Below, piece after piece: positions 46,502-58,724 of a stretch of DNA of 64,000 nucleotides. Both the position numbers and the translations under genes were made by a program. The stretch comes from Panicum virgatum. Lineage: Eukaryota; Streptophyta; Magnoliopsida; Poales; Poaceae. The stretch lies in contig NC_053141.1 in NCBI RefSeq assembly GCF_016808335.1, positions 24,108,261 to 24,172,260 on the forward strand. The letters are read 5' to 3'. The notes under the pieces are model-generated. The model was not told the origin of the DNA, ran no database searches, and saw nothing but the letters and a program-made list of their open reading frames with translations. How positions within the stretch are numbered: the stretch's first letter is position 1; every line of letters starts with the position of its first letter.

Positions 46502-49500
46502 TGTAACACCCGGTTTATAAAAGGACATAAACCGAGCAATCATATACGTGCCAGGATCAAGTCACACGTATATACAACAGAATGAACAGTATATCACAGC
46601 ACATATCACATAAAAAGACATAATAAATCGAAATACGAATGCTATTTATTACATTAATGACAAAAATGTCTGATACAGCGGAAGCGAAGTACAAATACGA
46701 TAAAGACTCTCCGAAGCTGAAGCAGGGCGCCACAGGGATGTCGATTGGGAGACGAATGCCTAGAAGTCCTCGTAGTCCTGGTAGCACTGGACGAACCCCC
46801 TCGTGTCGGCAGGAACTGAGCAGCAGTAGCGTATCCAAGAGGAAAAAGTAGAGAAGAGGCAAGAGTGAGTACACAACTTGTACTCAACAAGTATAACACA
46901 AACTATGATGCTCTAGGCTGGCTGACTGACTGCATTAGCTTTTAAGTCTTGGCAAAAAATTTTTAAAGCTATTACTACGAGTTGATGAATTACCATTAAC
47001 CCAGTTACATAGTAATTAATCAAGATTAAACATGTTACTACTGAGAACCAAACCGAAACCAAACCACCAAGGTAACCCCGAGAGGCACCTCCCTCGTCGG
47101 AAGGAGACAACCCCACTAATCAAAAGGAGGATCTAGGCCGCTCATAACCGTGAGCACGGCTAGTATACCAGTTTTACACTCTGCAGAGGTTGCACATCTT
47201 TACCCACAAGTCGTGAGCTACGCCAGAGGTTCATCACACTTCCTTAGGTGAGATGACTAGCGACTCACTACAAGGCCGTTACAAAGAATCTCGTTGGTAG
47301 GGCATAACCGCGAGAGTTAGGTCAGCGACGATGGGGCCCACCTCCAGGGGTACAAGCACAGGAGCGCAATCCAAGCACAGACCAAGCCGGAGGAGCAAGG
47401 ACCATTGAAGCTTACTACTCTTGCCCCGCAGGTAAGTTACTCCAAACCAAAAAGACCTAATTAGTAAGCCAAGTCTATCCCATTCTAGCCTTGTGGTAGC
47501 GCTGTTGTCCCAGGTTGTCGCTCTATGAACCGGTCCTTATGGAGAGTGGCCAACCAAGCACTAAGCACCGTGCTGGCCCCCTAAACCATGTTTCTACAAA
47601 AACATCTTTTAACGAGACGTGAGCCACTCATCCACACAGAGGGCCACTCTCAGAATTAAGTTCAAGTAAACCATTAATCAAATTAATTAAAAAGGACCAG
47701 AGTGTGTTATAGCGCAGCAACCTAGCACAACTAACCAAAATGCAACCCAAAGGTATATATATATAGGATATAAAGTGGCTAGAACAGTCCTTATAGGCAT
47801 ACAGTATTAAATGCAGCATGAAAGATGTATTTAAAGATGATAGGTTGTTCATGTTACACTTGCCTTCCTCGTACTGCTCTGGCTGCTACTCAAATTGCTC
47901 CGAAGACGGCTGCTCCGGGTACTGGTACTGGGGCTCCTCAAATGGATCAACGTCTACTCACGAACACATGGCCAAAACAATGCACAATAATAAGCATACA
48001 AGCAAACACTAGCAAAAACTAAGAAACAGTACATCAATACATAAAAATAGCACACTAAACTAGTCTAAAACTATTCTACGCATTACAACGATCGCGTGGA
48101 TATAAAGAACGCTAAAAACGGAGCTAAAACGCATAAACTAGGCCTAAAACAAGGTTCAGGGGCTTATTTTTAATAAAAACAGGGTTCCAGGGACTTTTTT
48201 GCTAAAACCGAGGGATGAAAACGCAATTAAACATTAACTCCAGGGTCTAACTCGCAAAATCAGCAGCAAAGGACGGCGTGTTCTATTTCCAGAAAGGCCA
48301 GGGGGTTAAGTGCTAAAAACAGGGCCTCTGCGTAAATATTTTTACACTAAATAGGACTGCGCGTTGAATCAGTAAAAGGCCGAGGGCTCTTTAGCAAAAA
48401 TCCAAGGCCGAACCGGTAAGTTTGGATCTCGGCCGTTGGATTAGGATTTGGCGGCTCAGATCTAAAGGATCCTAGATCTAATCCTGGACACACATTTCAG
48501 ATCGGACGGTCCTAGGTGATTGGGGGCTCACCGGCGGCGCTGGGTCGCCGGAGTGCCTCTGCTCCGCGGCGGCGCGTGACCGGAGAAGGCCAAGGCGGCG
48601 CTCTAGGGCTCGGTTTCGGCCGTGGTTTGGCCGGGGAGCACCGCTCCGGCATGGGTAGTGCACTAGGGTGCCTAGGGAGGCGCTGCAGGGCTGGGGGCAT
48701 GGCCCTCGACGGCGAGGCGGCTCTAGGCGCCGGGAACTCGCCGGAGTAGGCGATTCGATGGCTCCAGGGGGCTACGGCTACCAAAAATTAGCGCGTAAAG
48801 AAAGGGCGGACCGGGATGTGGCTCACCGAGGGCTTGGATCGAAGGGGAGGCCGTGCAGTGGGGTTGTCGTCGTAGGCCAGCGGCGGCGCACGGCGGAGCT
48901 CGAAGAAGGGGCCGCTGCTGAGCGTCTCTGGCCCTCAGATCCCCTTGGTTAGACTCCTGGAGGTGCTGCGGAGAGGCTACGAGGTCAGGGGGAGCTTCAG
49001 GAGTCGCCGGCGGCGAGAAATCGGGCGGCGGAGGTTACCTGCAGCGGCGCAGAGATTCCCTTGCGCGGCGGAGCAGAGCGAGGGCGGCGGCTAGGGTTGT
49101 GGTTGGATGGGGGTGCAGGGGGGCCGTGGGGGTTCCTATTTATAGGGCGGAGGTCCAACATAGGCATGCGTGCCCGGGCGGGGAATCACGGCGAGATTCT
49201 CGGCCGGGAGTTGCGCTGCGCGGGGAAGACGGAACTGCCACGCGGGGCCCATGGGTCAGCGGCGGGGAGCGGGTGCGGGCCGGGCGTGAGAGGGGGTCTG
49301 ACGAGCGGGTCCGCCCGGTCAGTGGGGGCGCGGGCGAGCGCTCCGACAGGTGGGCCAGGAGTGTCGGTGGGAGCGGGCACTGGGCTGCTGCGCGGGGAGA
49401 GGGTGAGTGCGGGTTGGGCTGCTTGCGAGCGGGGTTTTGGGCCTGGGAAATGGCTCTGCTGGGCCAAGCGAGCGGAGGGGAAGGGGAAGGCTGGCCGGGC

Positions 49501-49791
49501 CGTAGCTGGGTCCTTTGGGCCGGGTTTTGGGTTTTGGCTGGTTTTCCTTTTCTAAATCTTCTTTTCTTCTATTTCTAATTCAAATAAAGTTTGAATTCAA
49601 ACCACACTCAAATAATTAAAACCATGCACCAGCATGAATGCAACAACAAATTTTTAAACTTAGACAAATTTTAATTACTTGTGAAACCAAAAATTAGATT
49701 AAATGCCAGACTAAGCAAAATAAATCCTAGAAAATTAAATAAACCAAATAAATTTATTATTAAATGCTGGAATTTAAATTAGGGTGTTACA
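46502..49791 (-). repeat. H 3' LTR (3290 bp)
   Basis: TGTAACACCC / GGGTGTTACA ends, TATAAATA at 49137-49144. LTR reading frame has a TAG in exon A (near 47889) but exon B is open. A CTGCAG then GTAACC donor near 49037 matches the CCGCAG/GTAAAC donor of S2. The GC-rich part at about 48,500-49,530 contains no recognisable gene. Confidence 0.88.
49137..49144 (-). promoter_or_regulatory. H LTR TATA box
   Basis: TATAAATA on the minus strand in CCCTATAAATAGG, same position as in E1. Confidence 0.6.
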
Positions 49792-49809
49792 GACCCTACC
49801 CTCTTAAAG

Positions 49810-49829
49810 AAATCTCGTCCCCGAGATTT
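49810..49829 (-). other. Hairpin at pol stop of H
   Basis: AAATCTCG / CGAGATTT stem with 4-base loop, identical to that of E1, beside the polypurine tract 49792-49806. Confidence 0.6.
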
Positions 49830-52666
49830 AGCTGGGCTGGCTAGCAAAGAGATCTAGATATGTCTTTCTCAGCTCATCTTCTCGCTCCCATGTAGCCTCA
49901 GCTTCACTGTGGTGACTCCACTGAACTCGGCACATCTTGATGCGCTTGTTCCAAGTAACCCTCTCTGATGTCTCCAGAATCTTCACCGGATGCTCAGTAT
50001 AAGTCAGATCTTCCTGCACATCTACTCCATCCAGGGGTGCCTGCTCCTCGGGTACTCGCAGACACCTCTTCAGCTGAGATATATGGAATACATCATGAAC
50101 TCCTGAGAGGCTGGTGGGCAACTCCAGGCGATAAGCAACTTCGCCTTTCCGCTCTAGCACCTTGAATGGCCCCACATACCGAGGTGCTAACTTCCCCTTG
50201 ACATTAAATCTGCGGATTCCTCTCATCGGAGACACCTTCAGATACACATAATCACCGACTCTGAAGGTCAGGTCTCTCCGTTTGCCATCTGCATAGCTCT
50301 TCTGTCTGCTCTGTGCAATCCTCAGATTTTCTCGCACAGCCTGAACCATCTGCTCTGCAACATCTATGATCTCAGGGCCAAAGAGCTGCTTCTCACCAAT
50401 CTGATCCCAATAGAGAGGAGTCCTGCACTTTCTGCCATACAATGCCTCGAAGGGGGACTTCTTCAGACTGGCCTGATAGCTGTTGTTATATGAGAACTCA
50501 GCATAAGACAGGCACTTATCCCAACTAGTACCGTACTGAATAGCACAAGCTATCAGCATATCCTCCAACACTTGGTTGGTTCTCTCTGTCTGAGGGTGAT
50601 AAGCCGTACTGAAACGCAGCTTCGTATCCAGCGAATCATGGAGCTGCTCCCAGAACCGAGAAGTGAACTGAGACCCTCTGTCAGATATGATCTTCTTGGG
50701 CACACCATGTAAGCAGACAATCCGAGAGATGTACAACTCTGCCAGTCTAGCTCCGGAGTAAGTAGTGTTCACTGGAATGAAGTGAGCAACCTTCGTCAAT
50801 CGATCCACTACTACCCATATAGAGTTGTACCCTTTCAGAGTACGAGGCAATCCAACAATGAAGTCCATAGTGATTTCCTCCCATTTCCACTCTGGAATCT
50901 TCAAAGGCTGTAACAGACCTGCTGGCCTCTGATGCTCAGCGTTGACACGCTGACAGGTGTCACAAATGGCCACGTACTCTGCCACTGAACGCTTCATCCC
51001 ATACCACCAGAAACGTTCCTTCAGATCATAGTACATCTTCGTGCTGCCCGGATGAATAGAGTAAGCTGTATCATGGGCCTCACTCAGAATCAACTTCCGG
51101 AGATCCTTCACATCTGGCACACAGATCCGGTTCTTGTACCACAAAGTACCCTGACCATCCTCTCTGAAATGAGGGGCCTTGCCCTTCTTGAGCAACTCAC
51201 GGATCTCCTGCAGCTTCTCATCATCTTTCTGATGCTGCTTGATCTCTGACTCTAGAGTCGGTACTGCCTCAAATGCTGCACTCGAAGTATGATGCAAGAA
51301 GCCCAGACTCAACTGCTCAAACTCCTCGCATAACTCTGGAGGCATCTGGAAAGCCACGGCCATGTTGACATAACTTCTTCTGCTCAGAGCATCTGCTACA
51401 ACATTGGCCTTGCCTGGATGGTAGTGAATCTCCAGATCATAATCCTTGACCAACTCTAACCATCTCCTCTGCCGCATGGTCAGCTCATTCTGCGTGAAAA
51501 TGTACTTGAGGCTCTTGTGATCAGTGTAGATATCACACCGCTGCCCATACAAGTAATGCCTCCAAATCTTCAGAGCATGCACAACTGCGGCTAACTCAAG
51601 ATCATGGGTAGGATAGTTCAGCTCATGTCGGCGTAGCTGCCGGGAAGCATAAGCAATCACTCTGCCCTCCTGCATCAGAACACACCCAAGACCATCCTTC
51701 GAAGCATCACAATATACCGTGAACCTCTTCGTCTGGTCTGGCAGAGTCAGGACTGGCGCCGTAGTCAACCTTTTCTTCAGCTCATCAAAGGCCTTCTGAC
51801 GCTCATCCGTCCATGTGAATGCCACATTCTTCTCTAGCAAAGAAGTCAAAGGCTTCGCGATCTTGGAGAAATTCTCAATGAACCTCCGATAATATCCAGC
51901 TAAGCCCAAGAATGACCTGACTTCCTTTACTGTCTGCGGTGTCTCCCACTCTTGCACATCCTTCACCTTGCTCGGATCAACAGCAATGCCTCCCTGAGAG
52001 ATAACATGACCGAGGAATGGAACCTCATCAATCCAGAACTCGCACTTGCTGAACTTAGCATATAGCTGATGCTCTCTCAATCTCTGCAACACGAGCCTCA
52101 GATGCTCTTCATGCTCTTCCTCTGTCTTGGAGAAGATCAGAATATCATCAATGAAAATCACCACGAAGACATCCAGATAATCCATGAAGACCATGTTCAT
52201 CAAGTGCATGAAGTAGGCCGGGGCATTAGTCAAGCCGAAGGACATGACCGTATACTCATATAGCCCGTACTTGCAGGTGAATGCCATCTTCGGAATATCC
52301 CCAGGACGGATCCTCAGCTGAAAATAACCCGAACGAAGATCAATCTTCGAGAATATGCGGGCACCTCGAAGCAGATCGAAGAGATCCTCAATACGGGGCA
52401 GTGGATGCTTGTTCTTGATAGTGACTGCATTCAGCTCCCGATAATCCACACACATCCTCTTCGAGCCATCCTTCTTATCTACCAGCAACAATGGAAAAGC
52501 CCAAGGAGAGAAGCTGCGACGGATATAGCCCTTGGCTAGCAACTCATCAATAGTCTTCTTGACTTCCTCATGCTCTATAGATGCCATACGGTAGGGCCGC
52601 TTTGCAATAGGAGCTGTGCCAGGCAAGAGATCAATACAAAACTAAATGGCGCGTTCAGGCGGCATA
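49828..52666 (-). pseudogene. H pol: RT, RNase H, integrase, chromodomain
   Basis: Nearly identical to E1 Pol. RT has MCVDYRELN and FIDDILIFS, RNase [11 protein letters not shown], integrase the HHCC region, MDFIVGLP and SDRGSQF, and the C-terminal chromodomain-like [18 protein letters not shown]. Differences that matter: a TAG (52644-52642) replaces a Glu codon upstream of RT, and four residues just before the catalytic Glu of integrase are lost (HPQTERTNQ, near 50590). N is inserted at 52666, upstream of RT in the sense direction. Confidence 0.9.
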
Positions 52667-55600
52667 TGTAACACCCGGTTTATAAAAGGACATAAACCGA
52701 GCAATCATATACGTGCCAGGATCAAGTCACACGAATATACAACAGAATGAACAGTATATCACAGCACATATCACGTAAAAAGATATAATAAAGCGAATAC
52801 GAATGTTATTTATTACATTAATGACAAAAATGTCTGATACAGCGGAAGCGAAGTACAAATACGATAAAAAAACTCTCCGAAGCTGAGCAGGGCGCCACAG
52901 GGATGTCGACTGGGAGACGAATGCCTAGAAGTCCTCGTAGTCCTGGTAGCGCTGAGCGAACTCTCTCGTGTCGGCAAGAACTGAGCAGCAGTAGAGTATC
53001 CAAGAGGAAAAAGTAGAGAAGAGGCAAGAGTGAGTACACAACTTGTACTCAACAAGTATAACACAAACTATGAGGCTCTAAGTTTGGCTGACTCAACTGC
53101 ATTAGCTTTTAAGTGTTGGCAAAATTTTATTAAAGCTATTTACTACGAGTTGATGAATTACCATAAACCCAGTTACATAGTAATTAATCAAGATTAATCA
53201 TGTTACTACTGAGAACCAAATCGAAACCACCAAGGTAACCCCGAGAGGCACCCCCCTCGTCGGAAGGAGATAACCCCACTAATCAAAAGGAGGATCTGGG
53301 CCGCTCATGACCGTGAGCACGGCTAGTATACCAGTTTTACACTCTGCAGAGGTTGCACATCTTTACCCACAAGTCGTGAGCTACGCTAGTTGTTCATCAC
53401 ACTTCCTTAGGTGAGATGACTAGCAAACTCACTACGAGGCCGTTACAAAGAATCTCGTTGGTAAGGCGTAACCGCGAAGAGTTAGATCGGCGACGATGGG
53501 GCCCACCTCCAGGGGTACAAGCACAGGTGCGCAAACCAAGCACAGACCAGCCGGAGGAGCAGGGACCATTGAAGCTTACCACCCTTTGCCCCGTAGGTAA
53601 GTTACTCCAAACCAAAAAGACCTAATTAGTAAGCCAAGACTGTCCCATTCCAGTCTTGTGGTAGCGGTGTTGTCCCAGGTTGTCGCTCTATGAACCGGTC
53701 CTTATGGAGAGTGGCCAACCAAGCACTAAGCACCGTGCTGTCCCCCTAAACCATGTTTCTAATAAAACATATTTTAACGAGACGTGAGCCACTCAAGCCA
53801 CACCAAGGGCCACTCTCAGAATTAAGTTGCATATACCATTAATCAAATTAATTAAAAAGGAACAAGTGTGTTATAGCGCGGCACCTAGCACAATTAACCA
53901 AAATGCAACCCAAAGGATGTATATAAAGGATATAAAGTGGATAGAAAAGTCCTTATAGGCATACAGTATTAAAGTGCAGTATGAAATTGTAATTAAAGTG
54001 ATAGGTGGTGTTCATGTTATACTTGCCTTCCTCGTACTGCTCCTGCTGCTGCTCAAACTGATCTGAAGGTGGATGCTGCTCTGGGTACTGGTACTGGGGC
54101 TCCTCAACTGGATCAGCGTCTACTCACGAACACATGGCCAAAACGATGCACAACAATAAGCATACAAGCAAACACTAACAAAATCTAAGAAACAGTACAT
54201 CAATACTTAGAAACAGCACACTAAACTAGTCTAAAACTATTCTACGCGTTACAACGATCGCGTGAGCGCGAGAACCAATAAAAACAGAGCTATAAATAAA
54301 AAGATATAAGCGTTATAAGATACAAGGGTTTATCTGAAATACTGTGCAAATAACAGGGATTAAACTGTAATGGGCGTACTGTAGCACGAACAGTACCCCG
54401 AAAACTTGCATCAGAACATGTTCTGGTGTGCAGCGCACGGGAATTAGGATCAAATCAGTGATTAACAAGGTATTCAGGGGCTACAAGGAAAAATTAGCAT
54501 GACACAGAAAAGTTGTGCCGCAATAACAATTAAGGACGAGGTCTGAATTGCAAAAGTGCATGTGTACAGCAGCCCTCACGTGGATGTGTTGGGCATTGTT
54601 CTGTGAACTCAGTCTACGGGTTCCATGGACCAGAGAACTATAACTGCAGTCTACGGTGAGCCAACAACACACGAAGGGGTATGCATCACATCTAATATGG
54701 ACCGTAGATCTTAGATCCAAGGGCTCACAGGCCTTCTTCTACCTCTGCATGGCAACGAAAAGGACCAGAACTTGGTGAACGCAGACTCCATGAATGTGTG
54801 TACAGAGCTCCTTGCTACAACCCTAGATCGCCCTATGCTCCACGGAAAACGCCTGGAAGCGGCAAAACGGAAAGCTCTCGGCATGGGGATCTCACCTAGG
54901 GCACTGGGGGAAGCTACGACGGCGCGGGCTGATCGCGGGACGTGGAGAGCTCGAACTGGGACTTCCTGGGACGGCAACAACGAGCGACGTCGAGTGGCGG
55001 CGGTTCCTTCTGGCGGCAAGGTCGACGCAGAGCTCGCGGAGGTGGTCCCTGCAGAGGCTCCCCGAGCTTCTGGACTCCACGGATCAACTCGTTGAAGTCC
55101 GGTGGCCTGGGCTGCGTCGGGAGGAGCTAGCGGTGGTAGTCAGGAGGGACGGCATCCGCGCATCAACGCCGAGGAAGGGGCACCACGCTGAGGGAAGCTG
55201 CAGCGGGGAGCCGTCGTGTCGCCGTCGGGGAGCGCTGGCCGGGGTCACGCATTGGGGTGCCGAGTGCCTCGCAGGGGCATCGCATGCTGGAGGTTGAGGA
55301 AGGAGTCAACGGTGTTTGGAGAATGAGAGCGACGGCTTGCTGCTGCGCGTGTCGATCACGCGAAAGGAGGGGCTGTTGCTGCTACTTGAAGCAGGACAAG
55401 GGCAGCGGCGTGCTGCGGTTCTGGGCGGCGGCCGTGGTGGTGTGGCAAGATGGGCGCAGTGGGGTAAGGCCGGGTCTAAAAAGAAGGGCGCCGGGGATCT
55501 CTACGAGCGAGACCGGGCGTGATCCCGGCGTGATTCGCGGCCGGGGCTGTTGCTGCGCGGGTGTTGCGCGGCCGGGAAAGACGGGCCTGGCGTGTGGGTT

Positions 55601-56749
55601 CGGCCTGTCAGCGGGGTGCGGCCAACGGCGAACGCGCGTGCGGGGAGCGGGGCGCTGGTGTGTGGGCCCGAGCTGGCAGCGGGGCCGAGCGAGCGCAGGA
55701 CACGAAACGCGGAGGCAGGGGCGCGGGGAAGACGAGGCCTGATTGGTTCTCATTTGGGCAGAGCCTGGCCTGTACCTGCGTGCCAGGCTCCCACTGCCCA
55801 GACTCAACACATGCAATGCCACCCTGATTGGATCACTGCATTGAACTAGCCTAGCTGCTGACGGATGCTGATTGGTTACCTATATTTGCACGCGCACAAG
55901 CTTTTTCACCTCACACCTTGCGGACATCTTGCATTACTTAAACCAGGCTCCGGAGAAATGCCGATTTTATCCGCATCCCGTGAGCCAGGCTGACAGGCGC
56001 GTTTTGCATCTATCGAGCCAGGCCCAGGTATCGGCGCAGGCAACCAATCAAGTGGATTTTGCATCGGGCGAGCCTGGACTCGGCAAAAACAGCTAACCAA
56101 TCACGCCCGAAGCTGCCATGCAGGTCCGGGCTGAGCGTGGAGAGGAAAGCTGGGCCGCGTGCGCTGGGGAACGGCCACGCTGGAGACGACGCGCGCGCGG
56201 TTTGCGGGAGGGTGACGCCGACAAGCGGGGCCCACTGGTCAGTCGCACGGGCACGAACGCGGCTGAGCCGGAGCTGGAGCTGCTGCGGAGCGGGGTGACG
56301 CGTGCGGCGATGCTGGGCTGAGGCGGAGGAGAGGAGCACGGGTCGCGCGGAAGGAAAGAAAAGGAGCTGGCTTGGGCTGTGAGGGGAAAAGGTGGGCCAC
56401 CACGGGAGGAAAGGAAACGCGGGCTGGGCCGCTTCGGGTTGCCGGGTTGGTTTGGCTGGGTTTTGGGTCCGGTTTGGTTTATCTATTTTCCTTTCTCTTT
56501 TCTATTTCAAACACCACTTAAATCTATTTGAATTCAAACTAAAATTTGAATTCAACTCCTATGCATTCAAACAAAATAAAGCCATGCACCAGCATGAATG
56601 CAACAACAAGTTTAAACCTAGAGAAAATTTTAATTACTTATGAAACAAAATTGGATTAAATGCAAGACTAAGCAAATTAAATCCTAGAAAATTAAATAAA
56701 GCCAATTAATTTTATTATTAAATATTGAAATTTAACTTAGGGTGTTACA
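52667..56749 (-). repeat. N 3' LTR (4083 bp)
   Basis: Shares its first 1.6 kb and last 0.3 kb with the other Tekay LTRs. The segment from about 54,265 to about 56,440 is unlike theirs, diverging right after CGATCGCGTG. This segment holds several CCAAT motifs (55742, 55826, 55870, 56044, 56096, in either orientation) and no clear TATA box. LTR frame exons are open, with a one-codon length change in exon A. Confidence 0.88.
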
Positions 56750-56767
56750 AATCCTACCCCCTTACAG

Positions 56768-56786
56768 GAATCTCGTCCCGAGATTC
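56768..56786 (-). other. Hairpin beside N polypurine tract
   Basis: GAATCTCG / CGAGATTC with a 3-base loop. Compared with E1 and H the outer A-T pair has become G-C, a compensated change. Confidence 0.6.
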
Positions 56787-56794
56787 TGGGCTGG

Positions 56795-57912
56795 CTAGCA
56801 AAGAGGTCCGGATATGTCTTCATCAACTCCTCTTCCTTCTTCTGGCAAGTCCTCCGAAAAGACTTCCGAGAATTCAGACACCACGCGAATACCATCCGTG
56901 GGTCTAGCCTCTATCTGATGAAGAAAAGCAGAAGGCTCTGTAGCACTGACTGTCACCTCTTGGCCATCAGATGCTGACAAGTGAACTGTCCACTGAGCAC
57001 AATCAATACGGACTCCCCATCTGGTAAGGGTCTCGATGCCCAAAATCACATCTATCCCCGAGGAATCAATGACGATCAAACCAGTGCGGAATTCTGCCCC
57101 CTTATGACAATACTAACTCTGGAGCATATAGAGCATGTGTGTATCTGGCCCCCAGGTGAGGTAACTACCATAGCTGTCCTCATACAAGAAACTGGTATAC
57201 GATGCTGCCTGGCAAATGACTTGGAAATGAAAGAATGAGTAGCACCGGTATCGAAAAGCACCGTAGCTGGATAAGAGTTGACCATGAATGTACCAATAAC
57301 CACGTTAGGGGCCTCGGCCGCTGACTCGGCCGTCACGTGGTTCACCTTCCCCTGTCGTGGCGCCCTGGGTTGGGCTGGGCGTCCCTGCTGTCCTGCCTGC
57401 CGTGGAGCTTGAGGTGCTGGACAACTTTTGGCATAATGACCTTTTTGCCCGCATTTGTAGCACATGCGGTGGTGGTGAATGGGGCTACTTGGTTGTCCTC
57501 CTTGTGAACTTATCATCACATCTCGCATTATTTCTGCTGCTTGCTCTTTGGACTCCTTGTGACCGTGTGGCTGAATCACATTCATAGTGATAGTCAACCC
57601 ATCAACATAATCATAGAGCGCTTGGTTCTTGACCTGTGTATCTGCAGAGTACTCAGGGTCCTTTCTCTTCTGGATGGTCTGTAGCTCGTCGACCGATGGG
57701 CCGTCAAGGAAAAGGGAATCCTCTGCTAGCTGCTCTTGACGAGACCTCTTTCTCTTTGTACTGGAGAACAACCTCTGGTTCCTCCTAGTTGTGGCTTCAT
57801 CTTCGGTTGCACGAACTTGACGACAAGGAACACCATAGAATTGGCAACACTGGCAAGTTTTCTCACCATCACCCATTGCACTGTCTCCAAAGTCTTTTTG
57901 TTCTGCCGACAT
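56795..57912 (-). pseudogene. N Gag-protease: unrecognised domain, CCHC knuckle, protease
   Basis: The frame begins at ATG 57912. About 145 residues resemble nothing I recognise: a Cys cluster (CQCCQFYGVPC), a basic KRKRSRQE run that could be a nuclear signal, then acidic/polar sequence. This joins a zinc knuckle (CYKCGQKGHYAKSC) and an aspartic protease with [10 protein letters not shown] that closely matches E1. Near 57105 one base is missing from a T run relative to E1 and the frame shifts. The protease tail continues at 57079-56840. At about 56845 the sequence jumps to the last residues of the E1-type C-terminus ([11 protein letters not shown]), so all of RT to integrase is gone. The novel part has more A/T-ending codons than the retroviral part. 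Just upstream of the ATG is a pyrimidine tract ending CCCCAG, like a splice acceptor, which suggests a captured host exon; unproven. Confidence 0.7.
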
Positions 57913-58230
57913 CTGAGCTGGGGCAAAGGGGAAACACAGATTGGTAAGGTCAAGGAAGAGAGAAAAAACTCCATTATTTAAGGTTCTATCCTATTTAGAC
58001 AACACTGCACAGGCATTACTGCTGATAACTCCAGATAAATGTCACATAAATCTGGGAAAAAGGAACTAGAGCATAATTCTTCTGTTTCATCGGAGAGATT
58101 CTCAACTTCTCTGGTACTATTTGTAGGCCGGGGTGTCACATCCCTACCCCCTTACAGAAACCGACGTCCTCGTCGGTGAGTCTCTGGATATCACATTCTC
58201 TTCGCGCTATCCTTCTTCTCAACAAGACAG
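57913..58230 (-). repeat. Fragment of another family's 3' end inside N
   Basis: In sense order: hairpin ACCGACG / CGTCGGT (58160-58177), polypurine tract TAAGGGGGTAGGGA (58141-58154), then an LTR start TGTGACACCCCGGCC (58140 downward), continuing to an uncertain point before the ATG at 57912. This is the 3' end of a related but different gypsy family, lying where gag should begin. Its exact edges cannot be set by eye. Confidence 0.6.
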
Positions 58231-58724
58231 AAACCCAAAGCATGATAAGGTAGAGAGGACAGAGTGGATGGTTTTACCCCCCAACGATCTAACTCATTTC
58301 ATTAATTAGTTAACTTAACATAAGAGTGATTTTCTTTAAACAAATTTAAACTACTAAGCTATACAATCATTCAAAAATCCAAATCAAACATATAGCATAA
58401 TAACAAGCAGACAATTTTTCACAACCTAGCCGAGTTTGACATACGACTCGACTAGGACAACGCGTCGCAGAACGTGCTATCGTATTATTATAAAAGGGTC
58501 ACCTAGTTGATACTCATGGTGGTCAGATGACTGATTCAGGCCAAAATCTACGAAAACTATTCTTTAAAGAGAGAGATCAAGGCAAGACGGGTAAAAGTCA
58601 TAGAATTCAAGGGGTATAATAGTAAAATAGTTTCAGCAGACAAGGATTGGAGAGAAGAAGTCCTAAAACTCGACCAGTTCTATCTAGGCTTCGTCCTACA
58701 GTCGATACGGCTCTGATACCACTC
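58231..58724 (-). other. N leader and primer-binding site
   Basis: Close copy of the E1 leader (8014-8586), ending in the TGGTATCAGAGCC primer site (58709-58721). Reverse transcription and probably packaging signals of the family are therefore retained. Confidence 0.75.
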
